Positions 1 through 11,629 of a stretch of 64,000 bases of DNA are shown here, piece after piece (positions within the stretch are counted from its first letter, which is position 1; the number at the start of each line of letters is the position of its first letter). Origin of the DNA: Takakia lepidozioides (Eukaryota > Streptophyta > Takakiopsida > Takakiales > Takakiaceae); assembly GCA_030704615.1 (NCBI GenBank), contig CM060734.1, forward strand, positions 34,860,042-34,924,041. Direction: 5' to 3'. The notes under the pieces were generated by a model that was not told where the DNA came from, searched no databases, and saw only the letters and a program-made list of their open reading frames with translations. The position numbers and the translations under genes are program-made.

Positions 1-414
1 GAATATTGATCGATTCATCCCTCTAGATCCTTCTGTGCTATTGCTTCAGCTGATCTTTACAGGGCTCAATAGACCTAATCCCAGAAACATCGTGCTATTT
101 TTAAGAAGGTAATATGGTGGGCTTACTAGATAGTGAAAATGATCCAAGGGTAAACTCCACTAGTAAACTCCACTGAAATTTTGAATGACAGAAGGAGGCC
201 AAGTAGACCCAAGTACCATGAGCAGGCACACTGGGGTGCCTTATCTGACTACAGACACCCCTAACCTTTTGGCTGTGTCAGGAGACACACAAGGCATCTC
301 TCCCTCTCTGTTAGAGATGTAATAAAATTTCTTTCTTCTTCTTTCTTGTCTTCCTCTTTGTCCTTGTGGGACATGCTGAAGCTTCTTTCTCTCTCCATCT
401 CTCTGGGGTTAAGA

Positions 415-1570
415 GTGGGTGATGCCACCTTATGTTTGCGGATGACTTCGCAGGCATAGGGGAGACTACATCCAACCTTCAGAATTGCACAAAGAGATAC
501 TGTGACCTTTGGAGACTTGAGGCTAATGTCAGTAAATGCGCAGTGGTGGCATTCAACGACCAAGGGGAGGGGGGAGGCGATCTCAAGTGGTAGTGGGGAA
601 GCCAAAAGATTCTGGTCCTCCCTTCCTACACATACCTTGGCGTTGAGTTTTCCTCCAACTGTAAATGGGATGCACATGTTCAAAAAGCTGTTCAATCTGG
701 CAAGAGCAAAGCGTTGGGTCTCACTAAATTATTCCACAAAGCCCTAATTATTGTGCCTGCTCTCAAGAGGCTGCAGAGGGATCAACTCTGAAGTGTTAAA
801 CCATGCTTTTTGCCAGGTTATTAGGCCTGCCCTGGAGTGCGCATCTGCAGTATGGGTTGATAACTCCAACCAGGTAAGTCTCTAGAATCCATTCAAGTGG
901 GGGTGCTTAAGGAGTACATGTCAGCATGCTCCAAAACAGCCAATATGGCTGTTTGGGGTGAGTTTGGCATCCCTCCCTTAAGCTCCAGACGAGATGAATT
1001 CAAGCAGGATCGCCTGTCAATTAGGCTAGAGAATAGAAGAGAATCTCAAGGATCTGAATCTAAGTCCGCAAGCCTTGACCCCGCTGGATAAATCTGACTT
1101 AAGAGGCTGTAGTGTCCAAAGCCATGTCTGTTGCCAGAAAATTGTCTAATGAAAATGAAGTTACGCAGAAAAGTTCCCTGAACTTGTTTCCAGTCTGTGA
1201 CATGAGAGAGGCCATCAGGATGACCTCAAGGGTTTACCCACCTTGTGGCTGTACCTCTGTTTACCAACTTTGAAGTCTCGAGGCTGAGCCAAATGCCCAG
1301 GCCCTTCTGGGGCCTAGTTATTGGGCAAACCACACACAGCATATTGATGCTTGTGTAAAGGGATTTCTAGAGGATATCTGGAAAACTCTGATCAATTGTC
1401 TGTTCCAAGGTAAGTCATACTACCGGTGTCAGCCCCTGACAAAGGTAGTTTCTGTCCCTTGTGTTCCACTCAAACTGAGTGCGGGGTCAATGTCCACAAG
1501 GCTACGGCTTATGAGTACATTCTCTCCATCTCTCAGCCACACAATCAGATCCATCAACTCGGAAGGGAAC
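415..1570 (+). mobile_element. Degenerate LINE (non-LTR retrotransposon) ORF2 remnant
   Basis: Read on the plus strand with frame changes and stops, this stretch gives the second half of a LINE reverse transcriptase. An F-A-D-D catalytic box is followed by a segment reading WRLEANVSKCAVVAF, then SYTYLGVEFSSNCKWDAHV (about 415-750). Next comes a thumb-like part with GIPPLSSRRDE near 960-1000, and a terminal zinc-knuckle-like segment starting CPLCSTQTE near 1455. Stops and frameshifts show it is dead. It lies antisense inside an intron of the acyltransferase gene on the minus strand, and its 3' end almost touches the splice donor at 1581. Two shorter fragments of the same family lie in the PP2C gene (36.65-37.02 and 39.20-39.59 kb). 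Family level (zf-RVT-bearing LINE) is fairly sure; the clade is not. Confidence 0.75.
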
Positions 1571-1581
1571 AAGAACCTCAC

Positions 1582-4495
1582 CCCAGATATGGTGTCCCAG
1601 GCCGGGCTGAAGCGTTTGTATAGATACTTTAATATCACTGGTTTTACTGGTGTCCTGGCCAAAAAGGCTCCTGTCTTGAAAGGCAACAAATAGTCTCCAT
1701 TTGTAGTCGTGCCCTCTGTCCAACAGGAGAATCCAAAATTCATCTCAAAAACATACATACATTTTGAAAATAGCCTTATTTGACAACTGGTAAAATATCA
1801 TAAAACTGCAAGTTATGAGAAGCTGCAAACATTCCAGTTTCACTATATCAATTACAGAGGCTCACGCCCTGCACCTTGCATATCTTTTTGTCTGGTGAGT
1901 GCACAACTCACTTTCAACTAGGCAGGGAGATTCCCATACATGCCTAATGCAGTAGAATCCCAGTGTAGATGAGACCAGGAAATTAGAAAGCATGAACGAG
2001 AAGAAATCACCCTGATCAACAGGACCAACTGAACTCTTAAGGAACAACCCTCCTGGGTAGAGGCAAAACTCCTCTTCCCCAAACAGGCTACCTTGAGAGA
2101 GTTAAGAGTCCATTTGAACCAGATTGAGCCACATGGCATTATAAAATGTTTTCTCCAAAGTGCTTTGGCATCCATGAACGCTACATGAAATGAAACAGCT
2201 AACAAGGAGCAGCAAAGCAAGAACCTGGAAATAAAAGAAGCGCTGGAGCAGCTGGGTCATGGTGCGCTGCTTGTAACCGTTCATTGACCACCCCTATATC
2301 TCCCAATTTAACAACAATTGAAGCTCATCAACAAATCATTCATATAGAGAGAGAACCTCGTACACCTACATGCATAGATAGATCATAAATGCACAAAGCA
2401 TGTAACCAAGCCTATAAATTGATGAATCGTGTACCCCAAGCCTGAGTGAGATGACATCCTCACCGGACACCCCTTTGAAGTCAGATGACCTAGATTCACG
2501 TTGCACATATACACATCCGAGGCATTTACTGCACACCATACAGCGCCCCATCCTATTGTTACTCTGAAACCAGTGATCAAGCCATCTCAAACCAAGACTC
2601 CCCCTGATTTCTAGTCAGCAGAGCAATGAGCCACCTACTAGCACCAGACAACTTCACTTCTCCGACTTTGTCAAATATCGCATCCAATCTTATGGTTAAT
2701 TGACAGATGGCATGACCTCCACAACCATGAACCTTGCATGGGAGCAAGCCTGCCAGTAAATGCTACCATAACAAATGCCAGACCTGCAGACAACTCTATC
2801 AGAGCCTGCAGGCTACTGCCATGTAGATAACTTGAGACCCTTCAGTGTTAATCATTAGGTGTAGTAGCAATTGGAAGCCTTGCTCATGACAAAGTTCTCT
2901 CTAAGACTGAGCCACAGAAAACTTTCCATCCAGAGCACACAGATCAGGTCCAAGGAAATCCAGAAGACAAATCCTGCAGCCATGGGCAATGGAGATGAGT
3001 GACACCTGATCAAGCCCACCAAAGGGAGCCTGGCCACTGATCTCTTTCCAAATGCGCACATTGAGTACCATGATTGTCACACACACATACAACAAACCCA
3101 AAGGTTAGAGTCCTAACTGTGTATAACAGGGAACCACATAGACCCCGCTTATCACTTGATCCCAGACAAATAAAACACGGGGTAACTGAATGCAATGATA
3201 GAGATGGTCAAAGTGCAGTCTCCATAAAGGCTCCAGCATCAAACCCCCACCATTTACCCTCCTTTCCCCATTTCAAAGCTAGGACCGACAAGGGAATGAA
3301 GCTTACCTTCGCCACAAAGCTGGGAAATGACGCAGACATTTGGTACAAAATGTCCAAGTAGGAGATGTGGTTGGACACTATAGCACCTGGCCTCAGCATA
3401 TCCTCAGTTGCTTCCACATTATCCTGACAGTGCCAAATCAAGTTGCTCCACTTTAGTAAACCCTTTGTGGCTGCTGGTGCCACAGTGATTGGACTACATA
3501 TTGCACTACCACTTTTTAGGGTCCAGATGCCATTTGAGTTGTAGGGAATAATTATAACACGAGCCCTCAATATCTGTGGAACACGGGTTGATATCCTGCA
3601 AAACTTTGTACTACATGTGAAAAAGTAGAGTAGCAAAAGTATACAACCCGACACTCACTCTTCCAGCGGGATCTCCCAAACCGAGGTGTAGATGATTCAT
3701 GCGATCAGCCGTTCGATAGAACACAGGGATGTGGTAAAAGCCAAGAACAAACAGCATTGACCTGGAAAGAAAGCGGCCAGACCGCACAATTATGCTACGC
3801 CGCGCCCCTGTCAAGTGCGAAAAGCTCTTCTCGCCTTCTTCCTCATCGGATGCCGCGATAACTCGGAGGGTGCACACCTTACAGATGAGGTAGAAAAGGA
3901 CCAGAATTGAAAACAGTAAACACACCCTGATGGGACATAAGGTGACAAGAGCCAAGAAGAGCTTCGCTTTTTCCCACAGTGACACTGTCCGTGTGCCCCA
4001 GTTTCCATACATATCATGTCTCAAGTATGCAGCATACTTGACTTCCATCTCTTCCAGACTATCTGACGACACAAGATTTTCATTCTTCCGGCTCTCCTTA
4101 CCTCCATCCGTATCTGACGAAGAAGGCATCTCTCTGAATTCAACATCACCAGTCCGTCTTTTAGACAACAGTGGTGCGGTATCCTCTCCGCCATCGGCCA
4201 ATCCGTCCAATGCCTCAAACCGCTCCACAGGGAAAGAGGCATCGTCTCTCTCACGCTTTCTACCATCAATAATGACGCTCTCCTTGACATCTGAATTTTT
4301 CACCACCCGCTGTATCTCGCCGTGCCCATTGTCCTCCTCTTGACCTAGCACCAACAAAGGCGCCTCGTCCCCCTCTCTCTCTTTAGATGCTTCGGCCCCG
4401 GGCTCCTCAGATGCAGACAACTCGACCTCCTTCAACGGTCTCCCCATCCTCAATCCCTGCAATCTGACACTAGTGAGTCTGGATCTGGTCTTCAA
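1582..4495 (-). CDS. LPEAT1: Lysophospholipid acyltransferase, LPEAT1/LPCAT type (5' part; continues past the left edge)
   Basis: Membrane acyltransferase expected to move an acyl group from acyl-CoA to lysophosphatidylethanolamine or related lysolipids at the ER. Six exons are visible: 3659-4495, 3307-3423, 3006-3043, 2464-2528, 2225-2293 and 1582-1715; all junctions are GT-AG and in phase. Exon 1 encodes about 150 acidic, poorly conserved residues, then the plant LPEAT1 signature (LRHDMYGNWG), a hydrophobic segment (LALVTLCPIRVCLLFSILVL) and RSGRFLSRSMLFVLGFY. The HX4D catalytic motif is NHISYLD (exon 2). GCVYVQRE is in exon 4, and the glycerol-phosphate motif PEGTTTNG is formed across exons 5 and 6. 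A start at 4447 (MGRPLKEVEL) is equally possible. The C-terminal part, including any EF-hand region, is outside the window, so intactness cannot be judged. The intron after 1582 carries an antisense LINE. Confidence 0.93.
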
Positions 4496-5275
4496 ACTTC
4501 AAACCCTAACGATCCCCAGAAGGAATGATCATCTCAAAACACCCAAAGAGGATCCTACTGTCACTGTGTAACCCTAAATTAGAGTCTTGGCGGAGAGTCG
4601 GGGACGGAACTTAAGCCCTAATAAAGGCCTACACTTTTCTTATCTGGCCACCTTTGTAACTCTTAACTGCCTATGGAGCCTCATTAGGGTTTCAATGGTT
4701 GAAGTTATTTACTTACAACTTTTGCAGATTTCAAGGAATTGAAGAAGTTCCTTCTGCAACAGGAGGCCTCGGTGATGAGAGAGACGTAGGGGATGGAAGG
4801 AATGGGGTGTCAGCTGTTCTCCAAGTGCACGGTCACGAGCGAGTCGACCCCTGCGATGGCGTGTGTCTTCCTGCGTTTTGCAAGTTTCTCAGGGCGCGGG
4901 GGGAAGCGGGCGCCAACGTGCGAACTACCTGCCTGCACGCATCATGCGCTTGTCTCATGTATCCTCGGCTTGCATTGTGCGTCGTAAATGTTCGTTTGTG
5001 CAGCGAAGGTCCCCTTGTCTCTACCTACAGGGGCGTTTAGGGATGGCGGTCAGATTCTCTTGTTCTGTAGCGCCCGTTTGTCATGATTCTCCGCCTCTAC
5101 AAGAGATGTGAATTGATTGGGGAAATTCTATGATAGAGCATGCTTTGTTTGACAGTAAAGAATCCAACTCAGAGGACAGCCAAATCTATTCTATGCAACA
5201 CAAAGAGTCCACCCCGATTCTCAGAGCCCGGAGACACCTTTTCTTTACTTGTACACCATACCTTCACGACTAGAC
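4496..5275. other. Upstream region of the acyltransferase gene; no supported gene
   Basis: AT-rich near the acyltransferase start, then GC-richer from about 4,740. A 113-codon plus-strand open frame starts at 4,699, but it resembles no protein I know and has no credible splice partner. It could be a non-coding or divergent transcript; the sequence does not decide. Confidence 0.4.
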
Positions 5276-6710
5276 CAGTGTTGGACTGATATCACAAAAA
5301 TATGATACCAGACTGGCCCCGGTATCACACACACCGTTGTGAGTGTAGAAGGAGCCAGTCACTCTATGTGTAGGGTTGTCCACGATCCTTGCCAGAGACC
5401 AAGCCCCATAAGACCACTTAAACACTACTGTGTAATATCGACCAAAACTGTCTATTGGGGACAGACCAAAAGGTGTTAACTAAAACGAAAATGTAACGAC
5501 AGTAAAGCCCATTGACTTTTGAGGTGGGTTGCGCGATCTATTTATCTATAATTCAGCTTGGAGGCCCTCGTGGAGGGCTTGATGTGTTTCCAGTTCACCT
5601 CTCGTTCGAACTCAAGGGACAGAGTGCACGGGGACACGGTGGTTGCGTCATGCTGCTGGAGGGCCTCTTGCGATGGGCTGAAGCAGATGAGGCCCTAGAG
5701 CCCCCAGGAGTTTTAAGAAAAAAAAAAAAAAAACCTTCACACTGAATCACATGGTTATTATTATTACTATCATTATCCCTATTATTATTATTTTTAAAAA
5801 TCACTATGATCACTATCACTATTGGAAGATAATAGGAATAATGTAAGAATTTAATGCACACGTGCAACCTCTGACAGGACGGTACGCCGGCAAGTCAAAT
5901 CTTCCCCACCCTCTCTTGAGAGTGACATGGATCTGAAGGTCGAGTCGGGGTTACACTGGGTTACACGACGAGGCGTGTAACTCCACTCGGGGTTACACAG
6001 AATGGAGTGTAACTCCTCTCGGTGTAACTCACACTTGGTCTCGAAATTTGATTAAGTCCAAATTTGGTTAAGTATAAAATGGATTAACCACAGTTACATG
6101 AGAAACTGGGGTTATAGAGGGTTACACTGATTGGAGGGTTACACTACCGGGATTACACCAACCAGGGTCGCCTCACATCAAGAATCGACCCTGAATCTCG
6201 CCACCTGCAACGCTATCACCATACCCCCCGGCTACCCACCACAACTTGCAACCCACTAGGATTCTTAAGTATTTAATAGTGAAACCGAGGTAAGAGGGGG
6301 TGGGGAGGATTTGACAGGGGCCCCGCCAGGGGAGCCAGGCTGCCTGAATCCGACAAAAGTACCGTCAGATCGCACGCGTCCATTAAGTTCTTACATTATT
6401 CCTATTGTCTTCCATCCCGTGATTACTATTATTATTATTATCACTATTATTATTACTATTACTATCACTATTATTACTGTGCCGTTTAGAGGCTACATCG
6501 CAAGTATACTAGTATGAACAGCAATCTCGTCCATCGCAATACTAGCTGGGTATGGTATATACTGCAATATGGAGCGAGGTATGTATCGCCCTCAGTATGG
6601 TATTGCCCAGGGTATTGGCCACCCTACCTACGAGCCGAGTATGGTCTTATCTACCCGGGTTGATATCAGTATTGATACCCGGTTTGGACCTATGTACCAG
6701 TCCAACACTG
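5276..6710. mobile_element. Nonautonomous TIR element, hAT-like (older copy)
   Basis: The left end reads CAGTGTTGGACTGATATC and the right end, reversed, CAGTGTTGGACTGGTAC. These are near-identical to the ends of the better preserved element at 41,130-41,882. The flanking octamers (5268-5275 gactagac; 6711-6718 gtctccac) agree at only 5 of 8 bases, so the target duplication is decayed or the ends are composite. The interior has no transposase. It holds ATT/ATC-type simple repeats (about 5,755-5,815 and 6,420-6,480), an A-run at 5,716, and alternating GGTTACAC and GTGTAAC motifs (5,945-6,160) that could fold into hairpins. Confidence 0.5.
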
Positions 6711-9690
6711 GTCTCCACAGTTTGTCTTTGAAGGCCCAGGTACTCAGCTTATACCTTCCCCATGCACATCACAGATTAGGTAGCAGGTGAGACCAGCCTT
6801 GCCACCCTACATAGTAAGGCGTCCTAAATATGGGCCCATATTGTGGACGCCTTGCCATTTGTCAGACCCTGTTTTGGTGTCGGCCTCATATTATTCTCTT
6901 AAAATTTTCTCTTAATTAACTCAGAGGTAGGTAGACTTGTTTTTTACTACAAGACACAAATAGCCAGCTGCACTCAGACGATGGCAAAGATAGACATACA
7001 CCACCTGTACTACTGAAAATGAGTGTTAAGTAGCCATGCTTATCTCAATCGCTACTGTGCATGGTGTAGAGCCACCCCTCCCTCTTTGGAAATCAATGAG
7101 CTCTTGGGAACTCAACGAAATCAGAATATGGTTTCATAAGTAGCATCCCCGACTCAATATTTGCCACTGATTAAAACAAAATAAAAACCAATGCTCATGC
7201 AAGATGGAGTCATCTTTGAGGCCTAGAGAGGGGGATGAAAAAACCCGTTGAGCAGACTGGGAAAAAACCCCTTTCGGGCCTTATTACACTATTTTCCTTT
7301 ACCAAAGGACACTTTGTTGGTGGTAGTGTACCAAATAGTGAAGGGACTGCAAATGTGTTTGATCCCGTATTCCTCCGCGCGGCGCCCCGCCCTGGGAGCC
7401 TGATGCAAGGCCCGCGCTTCCGTCATGTTGGTCCTTCCCACATTTCCAAGTGGCACAAGGCCGTGCTACATGCAGGCCACTTTGTTCCGCTCATGCCCAG
7501 TTTTCTCGACTCGTGCCCATTTTATTGGACTTAACGGATAGGCTCAAACTGTCCACCAAAGCCGCATGTGCGGATGGATCAGAGGGTCAAAGAGGGCGGG
7601 ACTTAAGGGAGAACTTTAATATCTGACTATTGATGCCTAATGCTGATTATTACCATAATGCCCGCAACTCTCTTCCCTGCAACTGTCCACTGCAACTATT
7701 TGGACATATTTCAATGACTCCACATCTTTGCCAATTCACCCACAAATATTGAATTGGAACATCACCATGTACTACATACAATTCACATATTGCCATGATC
7801 GATACCTCGAACAATAATATAACTCTACATGAGAAAAATTTCCTTAATTCTTGCACTAAAAAATTGGCCTTTATCAATCATCACAATTGGATGGCATCCA
7901 TGCCCACAAACCTTCACACACTTCATAATAATCGAATTGAACCCCCTAAATACACAATCACATTGATTTATCTTAAAGCAATACATGTAGGCGGTCTGTC
8001 TGGCATTGTTCATCATGCATGTTTCATCCATAAATGAAAAGGGGTTAATTCTCTCCGCCCTCTTGATCAAGGGCTTGAATTGTGGGATGTCGCTCCTAGG
8101 TTTCATCTTTTAAAAAAAACAAACAAACAAACAAACAAACAACAACAACAATAACATCATGTAATATGCTCCTTCACTTATTGTGATCAGAAATAAGAGT
8201 AAGCTAGAAAACTAACACCCCACAATGTAAAATATATTTAACGATAAAGAAAGAAAGATGATTCCCCATAAGAAGCAAAAATTATGTAGTGTTAAGTACT
8301 TCATCCCGAAGGATTACAGCCTTCATGTATGGAGTTCAAGTAAAGTAGGAGAAAAATCTTTGGGCTTTGAATAAAACCTCTGTGTGATTTGAGAATCGGG
8401 GTGGTATCTATATGTTTCATAGAATTGAATTGGCTGCCCTCTACATTGGATTCTTGACTCTCATCAAAACATGTTTTATCAAAGTGTTTCCCCAATCAAT
8501 TAACCTATATTTGTAGAGACGGATAATCATAGTTGGAAGAGACGTAATGGAATTTTGTTTTGAACTAGAATCTATGGAATTTATATGGTGAATTATAGGT
8601 ATGTATTATGAGAGCATGGTGAAAAGTGTGTCACGGCCCTTTGCCTTTAGGGCAGGGGTCGGGACACGTGAAGGCTATCCTTTTGGTGAAGACAACGACA
8701 ACAGTAAGAGTGGGGGCTAAACAACCCTTGAGTCTGAGAGTTTTGTGAGCATGAAATAAAGCATTTATGCACATCTGAAGACTTTCAAAAAGCCAGATAT
8801 ACAAGAAAGTGAGATTGGTCAATATAGCATGCCAATAGAAGAATGATGTCCCGGGACTCGGAAGAGTTAGAGTTTTTTTTTATTCTTGATGAGGTTCATG
8901 CAGAGATGCTAACATTTGAACGTATGGTACTGGAACGAGAGTAACTATTGAGGAATCAACAATTGATAGCTGAGTTCAAATATCATTGTAGTATGTTTGG
9001 AAAGTATGTCAGAAAGGAGTTTGACGTATTATCCAGAATTTCCAAGTCACAAAATTCAGCGTAGAGAAAGTTCGAGCAACACTAGTGATTTACCATATAC
9101 AAGGTTTGTAAACAACACAAAGACCGAAAAGAAGTTACGGGCCCTGCTTTTTAAAGGATGTCAATGAGACTCAATTGTTATCGTGGTTCAAGCTCAATTG
9201 GGCAGCCCTGTTAGGTACCTAACATTTGGCGGAAAAGATTGCACACGCAACAAATGTGCTAGCCCTATTGGCGCTGAACTAACAAACACTCAATACACAC
9301 AATACATTCCATGAATGTTGTCAGACACTTTGTAGCTGCATTCCTTGAGTTGATTTTGTAAAACTGGATCACATGGATAGTGGAAAAATGCATACTATTG
9401 TAGGCAGTCCGAAGAGCTCCCCACGCTTGGTCACCTCAATGTTCTACTAGCTTTAGGTCACTCAACAAACTTTCACCGTTTATCAGATTTTCTACCTCCT
9501 ACATATATTTTGTAGGTGTCGTGGGGTCTCACGAGTGCTCGTTTTTCTGCTATTTTGAGTTTGGCCCCCTATTTATTTCGCTTGTACTTTGTGGGCCGCT
9601 TCATAGTAGCTCACCTTTTTTTTGACCAAAGTGGCCGAACTCACCTTGTATCCCCTAGACTTGACGATAACTTTATTATCCCATGTTATT
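6711..9690. other. Intergenic stretch without a supported gene
   Basis: Nearly 3 kb of AT-rich sequence. Open frames up to about 99 codons (for example 7,235-7,534 on plus) have no recognisable domain. There is an AAAC microsatellite at about 8,113-8,150. A stretch near 8,880-9,070 reads open for short distances on plus but is broken by stops; I do not recognise it. Confidence 0.4.
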
Positions 9691-9692
9691 GA

Positions 9693-9872
9693 CAACCAGC
9701 ACGTAGCCCAGTGGTAATGGGCACATACCACGTTGGATGTGGTTGTGGGTTCAAACCACGGCCTAGTGTGTCATGAAGGTGTCCACCTTTCAGCTGGAAG
9801 GAAGTAGCCCTTGTGGTGAAGTGACACCATAAGTTACGCTCCCTTCGGGAGGCGTCATACTTTTGTTTTTCC
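9693..9872 (+). mobile_element. tRNA-derived SINE
   Basis: It contains an internal RNA polymerase III promoter: A box TAGCCCAGTGG at 9704-9714 and B box GGGTTCAAACC at 9747-9757, spaced as in a tRNA. The rest does not fold as a tRNA. The tail continues through a body with CGCTCCCTTCGGGAGGCG to a T-rich end near 9,872. These are the hallmarks of a plant tRNA-derived SINE. Exact ends and target duplication were not resolved. Confidence 0.6.
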
Positions 9873-11160
9873 CAGGTTGTTATTCAGATCTACTAATTCT
9901 ATGATATCCAGTTATTATGTATAGGTGGAGAGGGCATGACAAATCCGAGAAGTGGATTGGTCGATACCCACAAACTATGTTGACGATTAAAACCGAATTC
10001 ATATCCACTTATGAATGTCGGAGACCGGTTTTCAATGGGATTTGGATAATGTTAAGAATATAAGAGAGAGAGAGAGAGAGAGAGGTAGAGGAGGGGGGGG
10101 AAAAAAAAGGGTGGGAAGGGGCGAGGGGGGATGACTGAGCAGCTGCTGCTGCTCAGTACCATCTCACCATATTTTCCTTACTTGTGTGATCCTGGGTTCA
10201 ATCCTTGAACATGTATTTTCAACCGTCCATGGGCCCCTCGATGGCCTGTGTATTCCGCAGTAGGTTCAGTAAATTCATTGGACGTTAACCCCTAAAGGAC
10301 GAGAGGTGTTTTTTTAGTTTTTGGACAATTCCGGGACCCACCCTCACACGTCAGCGGCTACCTGCCCACTAACGTTCATCCACGTGGAAGAACCATACAA
10401 ACTGCTCTTTACCTACCAGATGCACAAGCCCCCCAAATCTGGGGAGATTCCACCCTGTAGTTTGGGAGGCCAAGAACTACACAAGCTTGCCCAAGAATTT
10501 CTCAAAAATTCCCTAAATTGCATTTGGGATGTGGGATTTTGTGAAATTTCCGGCCTCCTCCAGGTCAGGCAATCGGTGGCCCGAATTTTGCCTGTATCCG
10601 GCGACGTTTTCCGGGCCACGACGAGGTTTCCCATTGTTTGCCAGGGCCAGCTCATTCGAGCCGTCCCCTGTTCCTCGGCGTTTTGGGGAGGGCCTCATAG
10701 GCACCCGAATCCAACCCATGCATGCCCCACGCCGCAAAATCCCACCCGCGTGGCCGCTGCCACCTGCCACGTCGACGGTCAACCGCCGTGCCCCCCCCCC
10801 CCCCCCCCTCCTCCACCCAAAATCCTGCAATTCCCAAACTTCAAAAAATTTCTGACGGCTGAGTTTTTCTCTGGTGGGGGCGCCATAAAGACCTGTGTGT
10901 GCAGCTCGTTCTGCGCTACATTTTTCGTTCAAGCCGCTCGTTCATCGGACTTCATCCGTGCTTGCTACGGATGGATGAAAACCGGGCCGACCGATTCGGG
11001 TCGGCTCGTTGTTTAGAGGTTAAAGAAACTTTATCTTTTATCTTGGGCAAGGACCTCTGCACACTCCATTGCTGCTGCATGCTCCATTCCTCATCCATAT
11101 ATGCATGTTATGGTTAAATTTTTCCACGATTTTTTTAATATGATATCAATCTATGAATTA
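9873..11160. other. Intergenic; GA microsatellite and GC-rich block
   Basis: A GA repeat lies at about 10,060-10,085 and a C homopolymer at about 10,791-10,808. From 10,320 to 11,000 the sequence is GC-rich and open for 231 codons on plus, but the product is unlike any known protein and its proline run comes from the C tract. No gene is supported. Confidence 0.4.
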
Positions 11161-11165
11161 GGTTG

Positions 11166-11607
11166 TTTGTTTTGTTTTGTTTTGTTTCGTTTTGTTTTGT
11201 CACGTTGAGATGTCCCAAACTGCAAGGCCCCAGCCCTTGTGCTTGGTACCGTTGGGAAGCCCTCGACGAGGAGGGGTGCACGGGCTTGGTCTCATGATTT
11301 TTGGACATGCAGTGTGGGAGATACGGAATTCCAAGTACTTTTGGTCGCTGAAAATTCACAAAAAATAGCAAAAATGGCAAAGTGGGCATTCCTGGGACAA
11401 TGGTTGGAGCCTTGACGGGAGAGCACTTGGACACTTGGGCCTGGACATGGGAGATGCACTTGGATACAAAATATTGGTCCAAAAATCATGAGACCAAGCC
11501 GGTGCACCCCTCCTCACTGAGGGCTTTCCAACGGCACCAAGCACCCGCGCTGGCCGCGGTTTGGGAGATCTCAACGACGCTACAAAACAAAACAAAACAA
11601 AGCAAAC
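11166..11607. repeat. Fold-back inverted repeat (arms about 140 and 131 bp, spacer about 170 bp)
   Basis: The left arm (11,166-11,306) starts with TTTTG repeats and ends GATTTTTGGAC. The right arm (11,477-11,607) is its diverged reverse complement, starting GTCCAAAAATC and ending in AAAAC repeats. The arms share the blocks GGTGCACGGGCTTGGTCTCA and AAGCCCTCG. Single-arm relatives occur at 12,118-12,246 (same orientation as the right arm) and at about 12,303-12,450, 13,450-13,600 and 14,440-14,515 (left-arm orientation). It has no coding capacity. Confidence 0.7.
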
Positions 11608-11629
11608 GTCTCACTTCATATATTGACTA

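Noticed and set aside
4699-5040. 113-codon frame upstream of the acyltransferase, possible divergent gene
   Set aside because: No homology, biased composition typical of GC-rich leaders, and no supporting exons.
5595-5867. 90-codon minus frame rich in Asn and Ile
   Set aside because: It is produced by an ATT-type microsatellite and an A-run inside a transposable element.
8113-8150. Short AAAC repeats as a possible CRISPR or structured array
   Set aside because: Simple microsatellite without spacers, in a plant nuclear context.
10321-11016. 231-codon plus-strand open frame in a GC-rich block
   Set aside because: Its proline run comes from a C homopolymer, other frames are also open, there is no recognisable domain, and no splice partners are seen.
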